DNA of 9,788 bases from an uncultured Actinomycetes bacterium (lineage in GTDB: Bacteria > Actinomycetota > Actinomycetes > Nanopelagicales > Nanopelagicaceae): the NCBI GenBank assembly GCA_903867285.1, contig CAIPQX010000100.1, positions 1 through 9,788 on the forward strand. Reading direction: 5' to 3'. The translations under genes were made by a program, and so were the position numbers. Below the pieces are notes generated by a model. That model had not been told where the DNA came from. It saw nothing but the letters and a program-made list of their open reading frames with translations, and made no database searches. Of this stretch, positions 1 through 7,110 are shown in pieces; position 1 is the first letter of the stretch; each line of letters starts with the position of its first letter.

Positions 1-956
1 CCAATCCCCCAGAAGAAGTGCATCGTCGCAAGAATTGCGGGCAACATAATCTTCTCTTTTATATCTTTACCAATGATGAAGGAGCCAATCAGATTTCCAA
101 GCAAGTACAGCCCGGCCGGCAGAAATAGGACTGGGTTTACAGCGGCGCCCAAAACAATTGAGAGAGCCGTAATTGCGACCGTGACGGGTGGGGCGAGATA
201 GCGGAAGTTGATGGTTCCTTTGTGGTTGCGGCTCACCGCGCGACGCCAGCGGCCGTACTCAAAATATTGTTTAGCGAGCGCGCGTAAATCCGGACGTGGA
301 CGATAAGTAACGACGAGTTCTGGATCAAACCAAATGATTCCCCCGGCTTGGCGTAACCGAAAATTCAGTTCCCAATCCTGGGCTCGGGTAAATCTTTCGT
401 CATATCCACCAACAGCGAGCAGCGCCGCTTTCTTGAAGACGCCTAAATAGACGGTATCTGCCGGTCCAGGTTTTCCACCGACGTGAAAACGGGCAGCGCC
501 CACGCCTAAGGGCGAACGCATTGCGGTCGCAACCGCACGTTCGAAAGCGCCAACCCCTTTTGCTGCCATGATGCCGCCGACATTCACAGCACCGGTCTCG
601 CTCATTCCTTTAACGGCGCTATCAATATATGTAGGCGCAACTTCGGCATGGCCGTCGATACGGCAGATGATTGAATACTTCGAGGCGGCGATCGCCAGAT
701 TTAGGGCAGCCGCGGTTCGACCCGATGGGTTTTCGACCAGGACCACGCGCGCATCTTTCACGGCGAGAGCCCGAGCTATCTCATTGGTGCGATCGGTGGA
801 TGGTCCGAGCGCCAAAATGACTTCGAGAGGACCCTCATAACGCTGTGCCAATATCGCGGTTATTGCATCCTCGAGGTAGCGCTCTTCGTTCAAAATCGGC
901 AGGACAACGGAGACTCCAACGGGAGTTTGCTCTGAATTTACGTTCTTCTGGCTCAT
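1..956 (-). CDS. Family 2 glycosyltransferase, ExoA-like, membrane-anchored (partial, C-terminus cut by window edge)
   Basis: Reading the minus strand from an ATG at 956 gives an open frame of 318 residues that leaves the window without a stop. Residues 15-38 (VSVVLP.LNEERYL) form the GT-A nucleotide-binding start. RIDGH at 99-103 replaces the usual DXD, as in succinoglycan ExoA-type enzymes. QDWELNFRL at 193-201 holds the likely catalytic Asp194, and YGRW at 234-237 resembles the family's Q/RXXRW motif. Hydrophobic stretches at about 257-296 and 303-318 suggest C-terminal membrane helices, so it should act at the inner face of the membrane, moving a sugar from a nucleotide donor to a lipid-linked or surface glycan. 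I infer that only some tens of residues are missing. No Shine-Dalgarno sequence precedes the ATG. It is divergent from a UDP-glucose dehydrogenase, which fits a polysaccharide role. Donor and acceptor cannot be read from the sequence. Confidence 0.88.
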   Translation of the reverse strand, partial: MSQKNVNSEQTPVGVSVVLPILNEERYLEDAITAILAQRYEGPLEVILALGPSTDRTNEIARALAVKDARVVLVENPSGRTAAALNLAIAASKYSIICRIDGHAEVAPTYIDSAVKGMSETGAVNVGGIMAAKGVGAFERAVATAMRSPLGVGAARFHVGGKPGPADTVYLGVFKKAALLAVGGYDERFTRAQDWELNFRLRQAGGIIWFDPELVVTYRPRPDLRALAKQYFEYGRWRRAVSRNHKGTINFRYLAPPVTVAITALSIVLGAAVNPVLFLPAGLYLLGNLIGSFIIGKDIKEKIMLPAILATMHFFWGI

Positions 957-998
957 ACAGCGCTCACGGTACCGTTTCGGAGCGTTACTATCGGCGTA
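957..998. promoter_or_regulatory. Divergent promoter region between glycosyltransferase and ugd, with a 10-bp perfect palindrome
   Basis: These 42 bases must hold the promoters of both genes. On the plus strand TACTAT (986-991) fits the actinobacterial -10 pattern TANNNT and lies 7 bases before the ugd ATG, with a weak -35-like CTCACG at 963-968 (17-base spacer). On the minus strand TACCGT (971-966) could be the -10 for the glycosyltransferase, placing its transcript start within a few bases of its ATG; the matching -35 (CCGATA, 994-989) is weak. A perfect palindrome, ACGGTACCGT, occupies 966-975, and CGCTC (961-965) / GAGCG (980-984) form a wider inverted repeat around it. The promoter boxes are inferred by eye; the palindrome is a direct observation. 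Confidence 0.4.
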
Positions 999-2312
999 AT
1001 GACTCTCAAAATCTCTGTGATTGGCACCGGATACCTGGGCGCCACCCACGCCGCCTGCATGTCGAGCCTTGGCTTCGAGGTCATCGGCATCGATATCGAT
1101 GCTGCCAAGATCGCCAGCCTCTCTTCAGGAACGATTCCGTTCTACGAACCAGGCCTGCAGGAGCTCTTGCAGAGCGAGTTAAAAACCGGTCGGCTTTCAT
1201 TCTCCACCGACTTCACCGCGATCAAAGATTGCGATGTGCACTTTATCTGCGTGGGAACCCCCCAGGTAAAAGATGGACTAGCCGCCGATCTCACATATGT
1301 CTTCGCATCTCTTGCCGCTATCGCTCCTATTATCAAAGATGGTTCACTCGTTGTTGGTAAATCAACGGTGCCAGTTGGAACCGCCGCAAAGTTGCGCGAA
1401 CAACTCCTTGCTATTAATACCAATACCGACCTTGCTTGGAACCCCGAGTTCTTGCGCGAAGGTTTCGCCGTTGAAGACACTTTGCATCCGACTCGTCTTG
1501 TTGTTGGCGTCACTAATACCCGGGCCGAAGAAATTTTGCGGGAGGTGTACGCGAATAACTTGGCGGCACAAACTCCTTGGATTAGCGCAGATCTACCTAC
1601 ATCCGAACTCGTTAAAGTTTCGGCGAATGCATTTTTGGCAACCAAGATTTCATTTATCAACGCCATGGCTGAAATTTGTGAAGCGGCAGGTGGAGATGTC
1701 ACCGTGCTGGCGAAAGCCATCGGTTATGACCCTCGAATCGGACACCGCTTCTTGCAGGCGGGTATTGGATTCGGTGGAGGTTGCTTGCCAAAAGATATTC
1801 GTGCCTTCATGGCGCGATCCGAAGAGCTAGGCGCGGAACAAGCGCTGGAATTCTTGCGCGAAATTGATTCTATTAATACCCGCGCCCGCACTCGCATGAT
1901 CGATCTCGTTCGTGCAGATCTCTCTGCAGACCTGGTCGGCAAGAAGATCGCAGTGCTAGGCGCGGCATTTAAGCCAGATAGTGATGATGTCAGAGATTCT
2001 CCGGCTCTGGATATCGCAGTTCAGATTCAGGCCGCTGGTGCGCTAGTGACCGTTCACGATCCAAAAGCTATAGCCAATGCGCGCAATCGCTTCCCCGCGC
2101 TGGGATTTTCCGAGAGTATTGAAGAGTGTGTAGCGGGCGCCGATCTCGTGCTGCACCTCACCGAGTGGAAGGTCTATCGCGAGATAGATCCTGCAGAATT
2201 AATTAAATTAGTGGCACAACCAAAGGTCATTGATGGCCGTAATGCGCTCGATCGAGATAAATGGCGCGCTGCTGGTTGGGACTTTAGAGCTTTGGGTCGC
2301 AGTAACGCTTAG
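999..2312 (+). CDS. ugd: UDP-glucose 6-dehydrogenase
   Basis: This 437-residue protein has the usual length and layout of the UDP-glucose/GDP-mannose dehydrogenase family, which oxidises UDP-glucose to UDP-glucuronate with two NAD+ in the cytosol. The N-terminal Rossmann fold starts with VIGTGYLG (7-14) and has the acidic IDID strand end at 31-34. GKSTVPVGT is at 120-128 and NPEFLREG at 148-155. The middle helix carries Lys206 and Asn210 (KVSANAF). The catalytic cysteine is Cys262 in [10 protein letters not shown]. The C-terminal UDP-binding domain begins near 315 with [15 protein letters not shown] at 321-335. All expected active-site motifs are present. No Shine-Dalgarno sequence is suitably placed (GGAG at 979-982 is 16 bases away), so the mRNA may be leaderless. 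UDP-glucuronate would feed surface polysaccharide synthesis, as the divergent glycosyltransferase suggests. A related UDP-hexose substrate cannot be excluded. Confidence 0.95.
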   Translation: MTLKISVIGTGYLGATHAACMSSLGFEVIGIDIDAAKIASLSSGTIPFYEPGLQELLQSELKTGRLSFSTDFTAIKDCDVHFICVGTPQVKDGLAADLTYVFASLAAIAPIIKDGSLVVGKSTVPVGTAAKLREQLLAINTNTDLAWNPEFLREGFAVEDTLHPTRLVVGVTNTRAEEILREVYANNLAAQTPWISADLPTSELVKVSANAFLATKISFINAMAEICEAAGGDVTVLAKAIGYDPRIGHRFLQAGIGFGGGCLPKDIRAFMARSEELGAEQALEFLREIDSINTRARTRMIDLVRADLSADLVGKKIAVLGAAFKPDSDDVRDSPALDIAVQIQAAGALVTVHDPKAIANARNRFPALGFSESIEECVAGADLVLHLTEWKVYREIDPAELIKLVAQPKVIDGRNALDRDKWRAAGWDFRALGRSNA

Positions 2313-2818
2313 AAACCAGTTCGGGTATTTCGCTTTGCGTTGAGAGTCTTTCCCTTTTCTAATGAGGCAACTCGCGCGCTATCCATCAAGGCGCCAACCT
2401 TTGCCGCAACAACTGGATCGCTCGCACCCAAGATACGTGCTGCCAAAAGTCCGGCATTCTTAGAATTTCCCACACCTACTGTTGCTACTGGAATTCCAGC
2501 GGGCATCTGCACGATCGAAAGTAGTGAATCCATACCATCTAAGACCTTGAGAGCAACTGGAACTCCGATAACCGGAAGAGTTGTGGCCGCCGCGATCATT
2601 CCAGGTAGATGTGCAGCGCCGCCGGCGCCAGCAATGATTACTTTGTATCCGGCGCCAACTGCGCCATTGGCAAAGGCCAACATCTCATTCGGCGTGCGAT
2701 GCGCGCTTACAACATCGACCTCATAAGTAATTCCTAATTCATCGAGGACATTTGCCGCTTCTTGCATCGTCGGCCAATCGGAGTCAGACCCCATAACGAT
2801 TGCTACATCTTTACTCAT
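2309..2818 (-). CDS. purE: 5-(carboxyamino)imidazole ribonucleotide mutase (class I PurE)
   Basis: The 169-residue product is a class I PurE, which moves the carboxyl group of N5-CAIR to carbon 4 to give CAIR in de novo purine synthesis. Visible motifs are the phosphate-binding GSDSDWPTM at 10-18, SAHRTP at 38-43 with the conserved His40, and the glycine-rich [12 protein letters not shown] at 63-74 with His70. Family members assemble as octamers in the cytosol. I start it at the ATG at 2818 because GGAG (2828-2825) lies 6 bases upstream; a TTG at 2821 is in frame but would be only 3 bases from that site. The start overlaps the end of purK by 8 bases, so the two are probably translationally coupled. 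The stop codon overlaps the ugd stop by 4 bases. Confidence 0.96.
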   Translation of the reverse strand: MSKDVAIVMGSDSDWPTMQEAANVLDELGITYEVDVVSAHRTPNEMLAFANGAVGAGYKVIIAGAGGAAHLPGMIAAATTLPVIGVPVALKVLDGMDSLLSIVQMPAGIPVATVGVGNSKNAGLLAARILGASDPVVAAKVGALMDSARVASLEKGKTLNAKRNTRTGF

Positions 2819-3935
2819 CAATGGCTCCGCTCAGATAATCGACCGCATGGCTTACCTCAGACCTTAAGTGTAGAAGATCCGCACCGAGAAGGGTTACATG
2901 CCCAACTTTGCGGCCGGGACGCAATTCCTTCATATATTGATGGACCTTCAGCGCAGGAGAGCGCGCCATGAGATGGAGGTAGGGGCGATATAAATCGCCG
3001 CTCTTATCGGTCTCAATCCCAATCACATTGCCCATGACCGCATATGGCGCGAGCAGAGCAGTATCACCGAGAGGAAGATCCAAAACAGCGCGTAGATGTT
3101 GTTCGAACTGGCTTGTGACTGCACCTTCGATGCTCCAGTGCCCCGAGTTATGTGGGCGTAACGCCAGTTCATTAATAATGAGGTGATCACCTACGACAAA
3201 TATCTCTACCGCCATTACTCCGACCAGATCAATCCCTTGCGCTATCTGTAAAGCGATCTGTGCGGTCTTTGCCGCCAATTGCTTTGAAAAGTTCGGCACG
3301 GGAGTAACAGTTTGTGTACAGATTCCATCGCGCTGGACCGTCAGGGTTGGGGCCCACGTAGATGCTTGTCCATGCGGTGACCTGGCAACCATGATCGCGA
3401 TTTCATAATCAAAATTAAGCATCTCTTCCAGCAATATGGTCGGGCCGATTGATTCATGCAATGACTGCAGCTCGGATAAATCACTCACTTTAAATACCCC
3501 GCGGCCGTCGTAACCGCCCGAAATACTCTTCGCGATCAACGGAAATTCGATCTCAGTGGCTCCGCCGTCATATGCCTGCCAGCGTGGATTGGGAAGTCCA
3601 AGCTCTTCCATCTTCTTACGCATCGCCAATTTGTTCTGGCTAAATGTGAACGAAGCCGCTTTCGGAAATACTCTTACTCCAGTGGCCGCAATAGCAGCGA
3701 TCAATTCTGGCGCTATGAGTTCGTGTTCAAAGGTTATGACGTCACAGTGAGATGCCCACTCCAGCACCGCCTGAGTATCTGACAAAGAACCTACAGTATG
3801 CGGCGCGATCTGTGCTCCGCTTTCGTTGCTTGCGCCCGCGAATAGCGAGAGAGAAATTCCCAGTTCAATTGCTGGGGGAACCATCATGCGGGCGAGTTGA
3901 CCCGCACCAATGACGCCAACAGTTGGGAAGCTCAC
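2811..3935 (-). CDS. purK: 5-(carboxyamino)imidazole ribonucleotide synthase (PurK)
   Basis: This 374-residue ATP-grasp enzyme makes N5-CAIR from AIR, ATP and bicarbonate, supplying Pur[13 protein letters not shown] (7-18) opens the N-terminal pre-ATP-grasp domain, followed by DVITFEHE at 65-72. The ATP-grasp domain shows [16 protein letters not shown] at 100-115, Lys136 with the glycine-rich loop SGGYDGRG at 139-146, and LLEEML at 168-173. The metal- and substrate-binding segment [13 protein letters not shown] lies at 255-267. The length is normal for the family. The start is GTG at 3935; the next in-frame codons upstream lead straight to the birA TAG, so no earlier start exists. I see no clear Shine-Dalgarno sequence, and the gene follows birA by only 9 bases, which suggests coupled translation. 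It overlaps purE by 8 bases. Confidence 0.95.
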   Translation of the reverse strand: MSFPTVGVIGAGQLARMMVPPAIELGISLSLFAGASNESGAQIAPHTVGSLSDTQAVLEWASHCDVITFEHELIAPELIAAIAATGVRVFPKAASFTFSQNKLAMRKKMEELGLPNPRWQAYDGGATEIEFPLIAKSISGGYDGRGVFKVSDLSELQSLHESIGPTILLEEMLNFDYEIAIMVARSPHGQASTWAPTLTVQRDGICTQTVTPVPNFSKQLAAKTAQIALQIAQGIDLVGVMAVEIFVVGDHLIINELALRPHNSGHWSIEGAVTSQFEQHLRAVLDLPLGDTALLAPYAVMGNVIGIETDKSGDLYRPYLHLMARSPALKVHQYMKELRPGRKVGHVTLLGADLLHLRSEVSHAVDYLSGAIDE

Positions 3936-3944
3936 GTGTGCAGT

Positions 3945-4688
3945 CTAGCGAAGGTGTAACACATCCCCCACGCTGATGAGATCTCCGCTCTCTAGCTTTA
4001 GCCGCCCCTCGCCATCAACGCCGATAGCGCGCCCGCGGATCTTTGTGGAATCCGGCAGCGAGACCTCGACATCACTCCCAATTGTCTGCGAGAGCGCGCG
4101 ATAAGTAGGCACGAGATCAGCGCCTAATTCCCAGCGCCCGTAGAGCTCTGCGAATCCCTGCAGAACTTTTGCTATGAGTAAATTCCGATCTAGCTCAACA
4201 CCGGTTGCAATAAATATTGAGGAGGCGGTGGTGACCGGAAGTTCGGGTAACTCAGTTGATACATTGATACCAATTCCAACAATGATCCCTTTTCCGTAAC
4301 GCTCACATAGAACCCCGGAAACTTTTCCGCTCTCGCAGATAACATCGTTGGGCCACTTTGTTTGAAAGTTTTGTGAATCCGTTGCTTCATTAAGAGTTCG
4401 CGCAATGGCGACGCCAGCAATAAGTGGAATCCAGCCCCATTCGGAACTCCGCGTGGGTTCAATATAGAAAGAGAAGAGCAGCGCGACGTTAGGGATGGAG
4501 TCGAATTTTCGGTCAAGGCGTCCACGACCAGCGCTTTGAAATTCCGCCACAACGCAGTCACCGTTACTGACGAGTTCATTCTTTAACTCATCCTGAGTCG
4601 ATTCAACCTCTTCCAAGACACGTACCCGCCAGTAATTCGAGGGCAAGGCTGCAGAAATGGCTGATTCATCAAGGTACGCACGTATCAC
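3945..4688 (-). CDS. birA: Biotin--[acetyl-CoA-carboxylase] ligase, monofunctional (group I BirA)
   Basis: From GTG at 4688 this is a 247-residue biotin protein ligase, which makes biotinyl-AMP and transfers biotin to the carrier lysine of carboxylases; the obvious target here is Lys539 of AccA. Motifs, numbered from 4688, are the early ESTQDEL (residues 29-35), the biotinyl-AMP loop GRGRLDRKF at about 54-62, KWPND at about 111-115 and KVSGVLCE at about 122-129. An SH3-like C-terminal domain (GVDGEGRL, GDLISVGDVLHLR) ends it. There is no N-terminal helix-turn-helix, so unlike E. coli BirA it should not be a repressor. The frame is open back to 4823, but that part is antisense to accD. AGCAGG (4699-4694) lies 5 bases before GTG 4688, which favours it; GTG 4703 (252 residues) is the alternative. 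It leads a birA-purK-purE operon. Confidence 0.92.
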   Translation of the reverse strand: MIRAYLDESAISAALPSNYWRVRVLEEVESTQDELKNELVSNGDCVVAEFQSAGRGRLDRKFDSIPNVALLFSFYIEPTRSSEWGWIPLIAGVAIARTLNEATDSQNFQTKWPNDVICESGKVSGVLCERYGKGIIVGIGINVSTELPELPVTTASSIFIATGVELDRNLLIAKVLQGFAELYGRWELGADLVPTYRALSQTIGSDVEVSLPDSTKIRGRAIGVDGEGRLKLESGDLISVGDVLHLR

Positions 4689-4712
4689 AGATGCCTGCTT
4701 CACTAGTAAAGT
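4684..4712 (+). promoter_or_regulatory. Candidate accD promoter, possibly giving a leaderless mRNA
   Basis: ATCACA at 4684-4689 matches 4 of 6 bases of TTGACA, and TAAAGT at 4707-4712 matches 4 of 6 bases of TATAAT, with a 17-base spacer between them. A transcript starting at the standard distance would begin at 4719, exactly on an in-frame GTG (codon 3 of the longest accD reading). No Shine-Dalgarno sequence precedes either GTG. The -35 part overlaps the first codon of birA. This is a reading by eye with weak boxes; 5'-end mapping would settle it. Confidence 0.4.
4698..4711. promoter_or_regulatory. 14-bp near-palindrome in the birA/accD divergent region (candidate operator)
   Basis: CTTCACTAGTAAAG pairs with itself at 6 of 7 positions around a centre between 4704 and 4705; the only mismatch is 4701/4708. 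It lies between the divergent starts of birA and accD, overlaps the candidate accD -10, and covers the alternative GTG start of birA at 4703. That placement is what an operator controlling biotin-dependent carboxylation genes would have. By simple counting such a palindrome would arise by chance in a region this short a few percent of the time, so it is suggestive only. Confidence 0.35.
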
Positions 4713-6281
4713 GTGGATGTGACTGATGCGATAAATACTACTGCGGCCAAGATAAATGATTTGAAAGCGCGCCTCGAAAGCGCGGCGCAGAGCGGTACTC
4801 CGGCGGCTGTCGAGAAGCGACATGCGGCAGGCAAGTACACAGCTCGCGAGCGAATCATGAAGTTGGTAGATGAAGGTTCCTTTGTTGAGTTCGATGCTTT
4901 CTCAACTCATCACTCCGATAAATTTGGCATGGATAAATCTCACCCTTACGGCGATGGCGTTATAACTGGGTACGCGACGATTGATGGTCGTACCGTTGCT
5001 CTCTCCTCGCAAGATTTCATGATCTTCGGTGGATCTTTAGGCGAGACCATGGGCAAGAAGATCGTCAAGGTCATGGATTTTGCTCTCAAATCTGGAATTC
5101 CCATGATTGGTCTCAATGATTCAGGTGGCGCCCGCATTCAAGAGGGCGTGGCCTCCCTCAGCCAATATGGTGAAATTTTCCGACGCAATATTCGTTCATC
5201 TGGAGTCATCCCTCAGATCTCAGTGATCTTGGGACCATGCGCCGGTGGCGCCGTCTACTCCCCTGCGATGACTGATTTCACGATCATGGTCAACGAGACT
5301 TCACATATGTTCATCACGGGTCCGGATGTAATTCGGGCAGTGACGGGCGAAGAAGTTGGAATGGAAGAGCTGGGCGGAGCTGCAACACACAACACCAAGA
5401 CCGGTAACTCTCATTACCTCGCCGAAGATGAAGATGCCGCCCTTGATTATGTAAAAGCCCTTCTCTCCTTCTTGCCGAGCAACAATCTCGACGACGCCCC
5501 AGTTTTACGCGCCACAGAATCACATGGAATTGCCCCCTCGGACCGAGCTCTTGACTCGTTGATTCCAGATAATCCCAATAAGCCATATGACATGCGCGTC
5601 GTCATTGAAGCGATCTTGGATGAAGCAAATTTCCTAGAAGTTCACGCCCTCTTTGCGCCAAATATATTGGTCGGCTTTGGTCGAATCGAAGGCCACTCCG
5701 TTGGAATCATTGCTAACCAGCCACAGAGTTTCGCTGGCACGCTCGATATTGATGCATCAGAGAAGGCGGCAAGATTCGTACGCACCTGTGACGCCTTCGG
5801 TATCCCAGTTGTCACCCTCGTCGACGTTCCCGGTTTCTTGCCCGGAACCGAACAAGAGTGGAACGGCATCATCCGCCGCGGAGCTAAGTTGCTCTACGCA
5901 TACGGAGAGGCATCGGTTCCGCTCGTTACCGTTATTACCCGCAAGGCTTATGGTGGGGCTTACATCGTGATGGGTTCAAAACATCTCGGAGCAGATATCA
6001 ATTTGGCTTGGCCGACGGCCCAGATCGCAGTTATGGGAGCGCAAGGAGCCGTCAACATTCTCTATCGAAAAGATATTGCCGAAACTCCAGCACGTGCACC
6101 CGAGCTCATCAACGAGTATGAAGAGCAATTACTCAATCCATATATTGCCGCTGATCGCGGATTCATAGATGCCGTTATCGAGCCGCATGCAACTCGGGGC
6201 CAGATCACCAAGGCGCTCCATGCCCTCGCCAATAAGCGAGTAGATCTGCCAACCCGCAAGCATGGAAATATTCCGCTCTAA
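4713..6281 (+). CDS. accD: Acyl-CoA carboxylase beta subunit (carboxyltransferase; acetyl-/propionyl-CoA type)
   Basis: This 522-residue protein transfers the carboxyl group from biotin to an acyl-CoA, giving malonyl-CoA or methylmalonyl-CoA for fatty-acid and related lipid synthesis. It has the two crotonase-like carboxyltransferase lobes. The N lobe contains KYTARERI (41-48), [11 protein letters not shown] (135-145) and the oxyanion-hole region [11 protein letters not shown] (174-184). The C lobe contains [13 protein letters not shown] (370-382), RKAYGGAY (410-417) and [16 protein letters not shown] (432-447). Ile418 sits where Streptomyces coelicolor PccB has Asp422 and AccB has Ile420, which points to relaxed acetyl/propionyl specificity rather than strict propionyl-CoA use. 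The frame opens at a TAA at 4707, so the start is GTG 4713 or GTG 4719; the conserved N-terminus allows either. It leads the accD-accE-maf-accA operon, and its TAA overlaps the accE ATG by one base. Confidence 0.95.
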   Translation: MDVTDAINTTAAKINDLKARLESAAQSGTPAAVEKRHAAGKYTARERIMKLVDEGSFVEFDAFSTHHSDKFGMDKSHPYGDGVITGYATIDGRTVALSSQDFMIFGGSLGETMGKKIVKVMDFALKSGIPMIGLNDSGGARIQEGVASLSQYGEIFRRNIRSSGVIPQISVILGPCAGGAVYSPAMTDFTIMVNETSHMFITGPDVIRAVTGEEVGMEELGGAATHNTKTGNSHYLAEDEDAALDYVKALLSFLPSNNLDDAPVLRATESHGIAPSDRALDSLIPDNPNKPYDMRVVIEAILDEANFLEVHALFAPNILVGFGRIEGHSVGIIANQPQSFAGTLDIDASEKAARFVRTCDAFGIPVVTLVDVPGFLPGTEQEWNGIIRRGAKLLYAYGEASVPLVTVITRKAYGGAYIVMGSKHLGADINLAWPTAQIAVMGAQGAVNILYRKDIAETPARAPELINEYEEQLLNPYIAADRGFIDAVIEPHATRGQITKALHALANKRVDLPTRKHGNIPL

Positions 6282-6493
6282 TGGCGCATAACGAAGATTT
6301 CCCACGCGAGTTTCGCAGGCTGGGATTTACGATCCACGCCGGAACTCCCACACAAGAGGAGCTACTAGCGCTCACTCGTGCCATCGATGAGATCGAGAAG
6401 AACTCCCACCCCCCTACCAAATACCGTAGTTCGTGGGCTCGCCTCAAGATTCAAAATTCGCTGCCGCGCAAATGGGGAACGACCGCATCATGA
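6281..6493 (+). CDS. accE: Acyl-CoA carboxylase epsilon subunit
   Basis: This 70-residue protein matches the actinobacterial acyl-CoA carboxylase epsilon family. It has the GTPTQEELLAL segment at 21-31 and a short basic, tryptophan-containing tail (SSWARL at 51-56, RKW at 63-65). In characterised relatives (Streptomyces PccE/AccE, mycobacterial AccE5) the small subunit binds the beta hexamer and the biotinylated alpha subunit and raises complex stability or activity. It has no catalytic motif of its own. Its ATG overlaps the accD TAA as TAATG, so translation is probably coupled, and its TGA overlaps the maf start as ATGA. The position directly after accD supports the assignment as strongly as the sequence, which is short and divergent. 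Confidence 0.87.
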   Translation: MAHNEDFPREFRRLGFTIHAGTPTQEELLALTRAIDEIEKNSHPPTKYRSSWARLKIQNSLPRKWGTTAS

Positions 6494-7110
6494 GTAAGCA
6501 GATCATTCTCGCTTCAGCATCGCCATCAAGAAAGCGCATCTTGGAGTCCGTTGGAATCCACCCGCGCATCGAGATCAGTGGAGTCGACGAAGAGACCCCG
6601 GAGTTGTTAGCGCTGGCTCCTGCAGATCTGGTAATTGCACTCGCCATCCTCAAAGCTCATACCGTATTTAACAATCATCTAGAGATCACCAATGCCTTGA
6701 TCATCGGGTGCGACTCGACATTTGAATTCGCAGGGGCCTCGCTCGGAAAACCTGGGAGCCCGGCAGCTGCTATCGAACGTTGCCATTTGCTCAGCGGCAA
6801 GAGTGGATATCTCCACACCGGCCATAGCGTGATCGATACCGACCAAGGTATCGAAGTCTCCGACATTTCAACTTCCAAAGTTACCTTTGCAAAGATGACT
6901 GCAAGAGAGATCGAGGATTACGTAGCAACGGGAGAACCACTCGAAGTTGCTGGTGGATTTACCCTCGATGGCCACTCGGCTCCATTTATTACCCATATAG
7001 AAGGCGACCCCAGCGGAATCATTGGGTTATCCCTTCCGACGCTTCGCAAGATCACAATTAACTTAGGGCTCGAATGGTCCGCAGTAGCACCAGTGAGGGC
7101 AACGCTATGA
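6490..7110 (+). CDS. maf: Maf-type nucleoside triphosphate pyrophosphatase
   Basis: This 206-residue protein belongs to the Maf/HAM1-fold family, which hydrolyses non-canonical or modified nucleoside triphosphates to monophosphates as house-cleaning. It begins in the family manner, [14 protein letters not shown] at 5-18. GCDSTFEF (73-80) carries the likely catalytic Asp75, followed by LGKPGSP at 84-90. HTGHSVI lies at 113-119. The C-terminal part, [13 protein letters not shown] and [12 protein letters not shown], has the form seen in actinobacterial Maf (GGFTLDG, IGLSLP) rather than the GLP ending of many others. I start at ATG 6490, which overlaps the accE TGA by 4 bases. The frame is open back to 6433, but that extension lies inside accE and has no family counterpart. 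Maf between accE and accA is a conserved actinobacterial arrangement. The substrate cannot be read from the sequence. Confidence 0.93.
   Translation: MSKQIILASASPSRKRILESVGIHPRIEISGVDEETPELLALAPADLVIALAILKAHTVFNNHLEITNALIIGCDSTFEFAGASLGKPGSPAAAIERCHLLSGKSGYLHTGHSVIDTDQGIEVSDISTSKVTFAKMTAREIEDYVATGEPLEVAGGFTLDGHSAPFITHIEGDPSGIIGLSLPTLRKITINLGLEWSAVAPVRATL
7095..7099 (+). promoter_or_regulatory. Shine-Dalgarno site deciding the accA start
   Basis: GAGGG lies 7 bases before the ATG at 7107, inside the last codons of maf. It selects that ATG over the upstream in-frame GTG-type codon at 7074, which would add 11 residues unlike any family N-terminus. Confidence 0.75.

Noticed and set aside
845..1360. 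171-residue plus-strand open frame across the glycosyltransferase/ugd junction
   Set aside because: It is antisense to the glycosyltransferase N-terminus and out of frame inside ugd; its composition is rich in Arg and low in conserved patterns.
1142..1720. 192-residue open frame on the minus strand opposite ugd
   Set aside because: It is antisense to a clear UDP-glucose dehydrogenase with all motifs, resembles no family I know, and fits chance openness of the reverse frame.
2331..2350. CGCTTTGCG mini-hairpin followed by T-rich bases as a ugd terminator
   Set aside because: The stem has only 3 pairs, no uninterrupted T-run follows, and it lies in the purE coding sequence.
2819..2821. TTG start for purE one codon upstream
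   Set aside because: Its distance to the GGAG is only 3 bases, whereas the ATG at 2818 has 6.
4190..4579. 129-residue minus-strand open frame inside birA in another frame
   Set aside because: It is a shadow of birA, which has intact biotin-ligase motifs across the same bases.
4689..4823. N-terminal extension of birA by up to 45 residues
   Set aside because: It lies mostly antisense to the conserved accD N-terminus, has no family counterpart and no helix-turn-helix, so a start at 4688 (or 4703) is preferred.
6433..6489. Earlier start for maf adding 19 residues
   Set aside because: The extension lies wholly inside accE in another frame; Maf proteins begin just before the ASASP motif, and ATG 6490 forms a typical ATGA overlap.
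7074..7106. Earlier start for accA adding 11 residues
   Set aside because: The ATG at 7107 has a well-spaced GAGGG and begins right before the conserved [10 protein letters not shown] motif.
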